Of a stretch of 64,000 nt of DNA, positions 60,121-64,000 are shown piece by piece. This DNA comes from Humibacillus sp. DSM 29435. Lineage in GTDB: Bacteria; Actinomycetota; Actinomycetes; Actinomycetales; Dermatophilaceae. The first letter of the stretch is position 1, and each line of letters starts with the position of its first letter. Made by a program: the position numbers and the translations under genes. The stretch is taken from the NCBI RefSeq assembly GCF_001758225.1, contig NZ_MAST01000009.1:124001-188000 (forward strand), written 5' to 3'. The notes beneath the pieces were generated by a model. That model searched no databases. It saw nothing but the letters and a program-made list of their open reading frames with translations, and was not told the origin of the DNA.

Positions 60121-60440
60121 GGGTGACTCCTTCTCGAAACTACGGTCGGTGTTTCCCCAGTGTCCCCGACGCGACTGCGACAAGCACCCGGCGCCCGGCG
60201 GCATCCACGGCACCCCGGCCCCCGCCGCGCTCCTGATCGAGTCAGGGTCTTTGCTTCCGGCGACAAGGTGGCAGTCCCGGCCAGGTACGAAGGCTCGGCT
60301 GGGCGTGCACTCACGAAGATGCCGACCCGCCTCAACGGGGAGATGACTGTCGCGTTCTGGGGGCAGAGCCGCCCGCAAACGTACTCAGAGCGGCATGAGC
60401 GTGAAACTTGAGAGGGGACGCTGACATGCCGGTCGGTGGC

Positions 60441-60469
60441 TGGACGGACATAACGCGACGCGTTATGCT
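60441..60469 (+). promoter_or_regulatory. higBA promoter
   Basis: TGGACG at 60441-60446, 17-bp spacer, TATGCT at 60464-60469. The expected transcription start coincides with the GTG at 60476, so the toxin mRNA may be leaderless and weakly translated, while the antitoxin has a strong ribosome-binding site. Confidence 0.5.
60449..60467. promoter_or_regulatory. Perfect inverted-repeat operator of higBA
   Basis: CATAACGCG-A-CGCGTTATG, nine paired bases around a central A, overlapping the -10. This is the expected place for antitoxin or toxin-antitoxin complex binding in autoregulation. Confidence 0.7.
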
Positions 60470-60475
60470 CGGCGG

Positions 60476-60757
60476 GTGATCAGGTCGTTCCGCGGCGCAA
60501 CAACCGAACGACTCTGGTCACGACAACGCACCAAGAAGCTCGGCCCGCGGATCGAACGCACCGCGTTGCGCAAGCTCGTAATGCTCGACGCGGCCGAAAC
60601 GCTGGACGACCTCGCGGTTCCCCCCGGCAACCGCCTCGAAGCCCTCAAGGCGGACCGCGCCGGGCAGCACAGCATCCGGATCAACCAGCAGTGGCGCATC
60701 TGTTTCGTCTGGACCCACGCCGGGCCCGAGGACGTCGAGATCGTCGACTACCACTAA
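60476..60757 (+). CDS. higB: HigB-type RelE-family toxin
   Basis: 93 residues, GTG start. LWSRQRTKKLGPRIERTALR, PPGNRLEALKADRAGQHSIR and INQQWRICFVWTHAGPEDVE followed by IVDYH are the HigB pattern. The family cuts mRNA in the ribosome A site. Toxin first, antitoxin second is the usual hig order. The start sits 9 nt after the operator with no Shine-Dalgarno, consistent with leaderless expression. Confidence 0.9.
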   Translation: MIRSFRGATTERLWSRQRTKKLGPRIERTALRKLVMLDAAETLDDLAVPPGNRLEALKADRAGQHSIRINQQWRICFVWTHAGPEDVEIVDYH

Positions 60758-60773
60758 GAGGAGGAGTCTCCCC

Positions 60774-61067
60774 ATGACCAGCATCGCTCCCATTCACCCC
60801 GGGGAAGTCCTGCTCGAGGAGTTCCTCGACCCACTCGGGGTCACCCAGCACCACCTGGCCGTCTCCATCGGCGTACCCCCACGGCGGATAAACGAGATCG
60901 TGCACGGCAAGCGCCGCATCACCGCCGACACCGCCCTGCGCCTAGCCCGATACTTCGCCACCACCGACCGGTTCTGGCTCAACCTGCAGACCCGTTACGA
61001 CCTTGAGATCGAGAAGGACAACCTCGGCGGCGTACTCGAGCAGATCCAGCCGCTACAGAGCGCCTGA
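60774..61067 (+). CDS. higA: HigA-type antitoxin (XRE HTH)
   Basis: 97 residues with AGGAGGAG before the ATG, 16 bp after the toxin gene. IHPGEVLLEEFLDPLGVTQH followed by HLAVSIGVPPRRINEIVHGK and DTALRLARYFATTDRFWLNL is the HigA/VapI family pattern. It binds HigB and represses the operon at the palindrome upstream. Confidence 0.92.
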   Translation: MTSIAPIHPGEVLLEEFLDPLGVTQHHLAVSIGVPPRRINEIVHGKRRITADTALRLARYFATTDRFWLNLQTRYDLEIEKDNLGGVLEQIQPLQSA

Positions 61068-61180
61068 GTCGCCCGTCCTGAGAGCAGCAGAAGCGGACGT
61101 GCCGTCCTCCACCCGGCTACAACCCATGAGATCCGGTCGAGGGTTGACTGGTTGCTTTACCGCGGTTACGGAGTTGCTGG

Positions 61181-62152
61181 CTAGTCTTCGCCGGCGTCGG
61201 GCGGGTGGAGCAACTCGTTCAGGGCTCGGAGACCGCTCTGGTCAGCGCCGTCCCATAACGCGAATCTGTCGTAGATCTCCTCATCGGGGAAGCAGTCGAC
61301 GTGCACTGTGACCGGCCAGACGGACCGCACCCAGTCGAGGGCGTCGATGAGGTCGACGTCCTTGCGCAGTTGCAGCAGGATCCACGGACCCGTGCGACCT
61401 GAGGTCATATTAAGAACTGACCGGACGGGCACGGTTTTGAGCGTCTCGACGGTGGGCTGGTCGAGCGGCAGACCAAGGTCGGGGGCTTCAGCGTTGAGGC
61501 GGGCCTGTTCCAAGCGGTCCTGAAGGCTCGCGACGATCGTGTCCGTGCCGACCAAGTACGGCGGCTCTGTCAGGACTAGTTCGTAAGGGTTGGGTCCCCT
61601 GCGGAACACTGACCCGAGCTGGTAGCGCTGCGCCCGTCGTCTGCTACGTCGGAACGGTCCGGTGGGATCGGTGGTTATCGTGCCGACTGGTGTTTTGGGC
61701 GGGCCGGGGCTGTCAGCGCCGGCGAGAAGTGCCCGGATGGTCAGCGCGGGGTCGAACGGCGGGAGGCCTCCGCCCCGGTACAAGGACCCTTCAATGAGAT
61801 CGAAGGGCAGCGGCCCGATCGCTCCTGCCTCTGAGGCGAGTGCCAGCTCACCCACGGACGTGAGGCGCACCTCGGTGTACTGGGCATCCGCGGGCCCATC
61901 ACCGCAAATCGAACCAAAGTTGCCCCCGCCGTCGAGCAGTGGCAGGTGTCGCACCCAGCCCGCGGTGAGATCAGCCAGAATCTGCTGCGCGTACCGGGGG
62001 CCGACACCGGTCCGTGCGTCCACCAGTTCGAGCACGTCCGTGCTCGGCGCGTAAGGGCCATCCACGGCGGCCGTGCACTCCTGGACCGCGCGTAGCAGGT
62101 CAATCTCGACGGCGGTCAGCCCACTGGGCGACGGACGGCGTTGCGCGCTCAC
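61181..62152 (-). CDS. Small GyrA/ParC-like protein without gyrase partner
   Basis: 323 residues, GTG start overlapping the nucleotidyltransferase stop (GTGA at 62149-62152). Residues 16-100 resemble the winged-helix/breakage region of type IIA topoisomerase A subunits: VGPRYAQQILADLTAGWVRH, then LPLLDGGGNFGS (70-81) and GPADAQYTEVRL (86-97). Y92 is at the place of the catalytic tyrosine, but the preceding Arg of gyrase is Gln here. RGGGLPPFDPALTIRALLAG follows. The middle is not gyrase-like. GyrA is over 800 residues; no GyrB or ATPase is nearby. It is a diverged relative whose strand-passage activity is doubtful. Confidence 0.65.
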   Translation of the reverse strand: MSAQRRPSPSGLTAVEIDLLRAVQECTAAVDGPYAPSTDVLELVDARTGVGPRYAQQILADLTAGWVRHLPLLDGGGNFGSICGDGPADAQYTEVRLTSVGELALASEAGAIGPLPFDLIEGSLYRGGGLPPFDPALTIRALLAGADSPGPPKTPVGTITTDPTGPFRRSRRRAQRYQLGSVFRRGPNPYELVLTEPPYLVGTDTIVASLQDRLEQARLNAEAPDLGLPLDQPTVETLKTVPVRSVLNMTSGRTGPWILLQLRKDVDLIDALDWVRSVWPVTVHVDCFPDEEIYDRFALWDGADQSGLRALNELLHPPDAGED

Positions 62153-62496
62153 GCGGCCGCCGACGCCGGCAGAACGACCACGAGCCTGGACTCCTTGAAC
62201 AACACGTCACGACAGGACGGTCGCGTGCCGACGAAGACGTCGAGCGGTCCCCACGAGGTGTCGACATGCGAGGGCGCCGCCCGGCTAAGGACGGCCACGC
62301 TCGAGTGCACGCCCACCATGGCAAGTGCGGCCACGAAACGCGGCAGGTCCGGGGTGTCGACGACCACGTCCAGGTCACGAGGCGTGCCCTGCCCCGTGAG
62401 GAGGCGGTGCGCGGTACCACCGACAATCACGAACCGGGCACCATGGCGGACCAACTCAACAGCAAGCCGCGCGGGACGGTCGCGAAGATAGGGCAT
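62149..62496 (-). CDS. Minimal nucleotidyltransferase-fold protein
   Basis: 115 residues from the ATG at 62496. RFVIVGGTAHRLLTGQGTPR followed by DLDVVVD gives GG at 26-27 and the DxD metal-binding pair at 41-43, and a third acidic residue in GPLDVFVG completes the polymerase-beta-like active site. No other domain is present. Similar folds occur in AbiEii-type toxins and MNT antitoxins. The stop overlaps the start of the GyrA-like gene, so the two proteins are made together. The ribosome-binding site is weak. Frames reaching further upstream are not protein-like. Confidence 0.7.
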   Translation of the reverse strand: MPYLRDRPARLAVELVRHGARFVIVGGTAHRLLTGQGTPRDLDVVVDTPDLPRFVAALAMVGVHSSVAVLSRAAPSHVDTSWGPLDVFVGTRPSCRDVLFKESRLVVVLPASAAA

Positions 62497-62925
62497 GAGC
62501 TCACGATAGGGAACGCGGCACCGCCATGGCACCACACACACGGGGCTCGGCAGCGCCAAGAAGACGACCCTCCGAAACCCCTCATCGAGCCGCGAGACAA
62601 GACCAAAGCAACGTCCGCTAGTCCGACAGTTGAGGACGTTCGCGGCCCGTCCACCGCTGGCGACGGCTGGTCCAGAGGCGATTGTTCTGGGCACCCGCCG
62701 GTACGCCTCTCTCCACCCGCTCCGCCATGACGCAGCATGATCACCCAGCGGGGCCTGCGGCAGATCCATCTCCGTCTCGCGCCCTGGGCCGTCGGGGCGC
62801 CTTCTGTTGGGAACCGCTGACAAACCCCAAGGTGCCGGGGTTCACACTGCACACCACCGACGAATTGGGCCGTTTCGTTCAAAGTGCCGAGCACGTCTTT
62901 GCTCAGCCTTCGACGATTCTCCGCA
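62497..62925. other. Intergenic region without a recognisable gene
   Basis: 429 bp between the glycosyltransferase stop and the nucleotidyltransferase start, both on the minus strand, and somewhat less GC-rich at 62810-62930. Short frames on both strands resemble nothing I know. It should contain the promoter for the two-gene pair. Its lower GC could mark the border of an acquired islet. Confidence 0.45.
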
Positions 62926-64000
62926 TCAAGGGCGCACCGATTGCGCGTCGCGCGGCGCGAAGCGCCGAGAAGGCCGGCGCGAACGTCGTGCCCGGGCCAC
63001 ACTCACCGCGACCACGACGAGGCCGGCGCTGCCGTAGGCGAACCCGGCCACCGGGGGCGAGGTCGTGGCGCCGTAGGCCAAGTAGGCCGCTACGGCCACG
63101 GCGAGCCATTCGAGCCGGCCGGCCATCACCGCCAACGCCACGAGCGGCAAGGCGTACCAGGGGTAGTTCGGAGTCGTCGCGAGCAGCAGCACGCCGAACA
63201 GCACGAGCGCGGGCAGCACGGCATCCTCTCGCGTGGCGGCGGTCCGGGAGACCCACCAGAGTGCCCAACCGGCTGTCACCGCCATGACCACGACGATGGC
63301 GGGCGTCAGCCACGCTGTGGGCAACACGAGTCCGAGCACCGCGGCCCGGCCGGCGTTGCCCTCCTCGGCCAGGTAGCCGGGCAGGTAGCCCAGCACCAGC
63401 GAGCCGGCAACGACCACGTGCGGGAGGTAGCTGACCGCCAACGTCACCACGGCGACCACCGGCGCAGGCAGGGCGCGCCTCAGGCGGTCGATCACTCCGG
63501 TTCCGCGCAGGGGGGCCAGCGCGGGCAGCATGACGAGCGGTGTCAGCTTCACGGATGCCGCGAGCCCCAGCAGCAGCCCGCCACCGACGAACGCGGCTCG
63601 GCGCCCCGACGCCGTCGTGAACACCCAGAGACCGGCCACCACGAGCGCGGCCGCCACGATGTCGACGTGGGCGCCGTTGCCGGCCTCGATCAGCACGGTC
63701 GGACAGCACGCCCACCACAACGCCCCGAGGGGGTCATCTCCGCGGCGGCGACGCCACAAGGCGAGCGCCCCCGCGATGAGCACGGCGATCGCGGCGCTGC
63801 CCACCTGGAGTCCACGCGTACCGAGCGACCACGGGGTCACCGCCGCGACGCCGGTGAACCAGGCCTGGGCGACTGGCGGGTAGATGGTGGGCACCCTCGG
63901 CCGGTTGATGCGGGTGCGTGGGTCGTCGCGCGCGAGAGTTAGCAGTGCGGCCCGGTCGGTCGGCAGGGGCCCCGTGGTGAACCCCGAGCGATCGCCTGGC
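62926..64000 (-). CDS. GT87-type (DUF2029) membrane glycosyltransferase, 5' end cut by window edge
   Basis: At least 358 residues are visible; the frame stays open through the window edge, so the Met at 63894 is internal. Near the edge the protein reads LARDDPRTRINRPRVPTIYP, the loop common to polyprenol-phosphate mannosyltransferases of the GT87 type. About eight membrane helices follow, and PNYPWYALPLVALAV is another typical segment. The protein should add a sugar from a lipid-phosphate donor on the outer face of the membrane. The N-terminus, with the catalytic Asp, lies outside the window. The tail is basic. Confidence 0.82.
   Translation of the reverse strand, partial: PGDRSGFTTGPLPTDRAALLTLARDDPRTRINRPRVPTIYPPVAQAWFTGVAAVTPWSLGTRGLQVGSAAIAVLIAGALALWRRRRGDDPLGALWWACCPTVLIEAGNGAHVDIVAAALVVAGLWVFTTASGRRAAFVGGGLLLGLAASVKLTPLVMLPALAPLRGTGVIDRLRRALPAPVVAVVTLAVSYLPHVVVAGSLVLGYLPGYLAEEGNAGRAAVLGLVLPTAWLTPAIVVVMAVTAGWALWWVSRTAATREDAVLPALVLFGVLLLATTPNYPWYALPLVALAVMAGRLEWLAVAVAAYLAYGATTSPPVAGFAYGSAGLVVVAVSVARARRSRRPSRRFAPRDAQSVRP

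Larger units (their letters stand above)
60121..60475. other. Divergent intergenic region between cold-shock and higBA genes
   Basis: 355 bp. On the minus strand a weak GGGACA (60161-60166) and TAGTTT (60137-60142) could be the cold-shock promoter. The right end holds the higBA promoter and operator. No gene is seen in the middle. Confidence 0.4.

Noticed and set aside
62427-63287. Open frames on both strands across the gap before the nucleotidyltransferase
   Set aside because: No family resemblance, no ribosome-binding site and composition like shifted-frame translations. A short real gene cannot be excluded.

Overview
The window is about 70% GC with dense, short-spaced genes, many GTG starts and many 4-bp ATGA/GTGA stop-start overlaps. 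Together with a SigE-family sigma factor, an AfsR-like regulator, DesKR-type two-component genes and an APS-type CysH, this points to an actinomycete, most like the Intrasporangiaceae/Micrococcales; the family-level call is an inference. Roughly 60 protein genes are supported. No rRNA, tRNA, CRISPR array, insertion sequence or phage is visible, so this is chromosome with several accessory islets.

Layout. 1-2835: assimilatory sulfate reduction (siroheme synthase fragment, cysH, sulfite reductase). 2863-6773: a tight cassette of an ABC exporter, an M50 membrane protease, two small membrane proteins and a DNA-binding-only LysR fragment. 6929-10266: GH4 glycosidase, divergent PfkB kinase, amino-acid racemase. 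10540-13575: VOC protein, acetyltransferase, sigma factor with a membrane partner. 13756-20962: IclR regulator, glcDEF glycolate/D-lactate oxidase and lactate permease, tied together by three copies of one operator. 21072-24692: DesKR-like two-component pair with an ABC-2 exporter. 24822-27984: Tat-lipoprotein sugar ABC importer. 28316-36134: MmcQ/YjbR protein, AfsR-like regulator divergent from a secreted protein, acetyltransferase, CPBP protease, and a Clp_N-DinB fusion. 36450-40360: hemerythrin protein and an frcBCA-like sugar importer. 40474-47823: cysteine-desulfurase-like enzyme, orphan ABC ATPase, a 38-residue secreted peptide divergent from a LuxR-type regulator, DUF427, panE, thioredoxin-reductase-like enzyme and XRE-cupin regulator. 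48027-53122: RibD-like reductase and a polyol/sugar operon (FGGY kinase, PfkB kinase, dehydrogenase, DeoR). 53195-56152: MerR and SulP transporter, second M50-like protein. 56492-61067: GH13 enzyme with a nucleotidyltransferase, four-domain cold-shock protein, higBA. 61181-64000: a small GyrA-like protein coupled to a minimal nucleotidyltransferase, then a GT87-type glycosyltransferase running off the edge.

The best candidates for something undescribed are the GyrA-like/nucleotidyltransferase pair (61181-62496), the secreted peptide and divergent LuxR regulator (42851-44486), and the M50 protease/ABC/small-membrane-protein cassette (2863-6400). Also notable are a collagen-like 27-bp repeat tract inside a sugar kinase, the Clp_N-DinB fusion, and clear operators for the IclR, MerR and HigBA systems with a candidate DeoR site. 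Promoters and operators were read by eye and have not been tested computationally.
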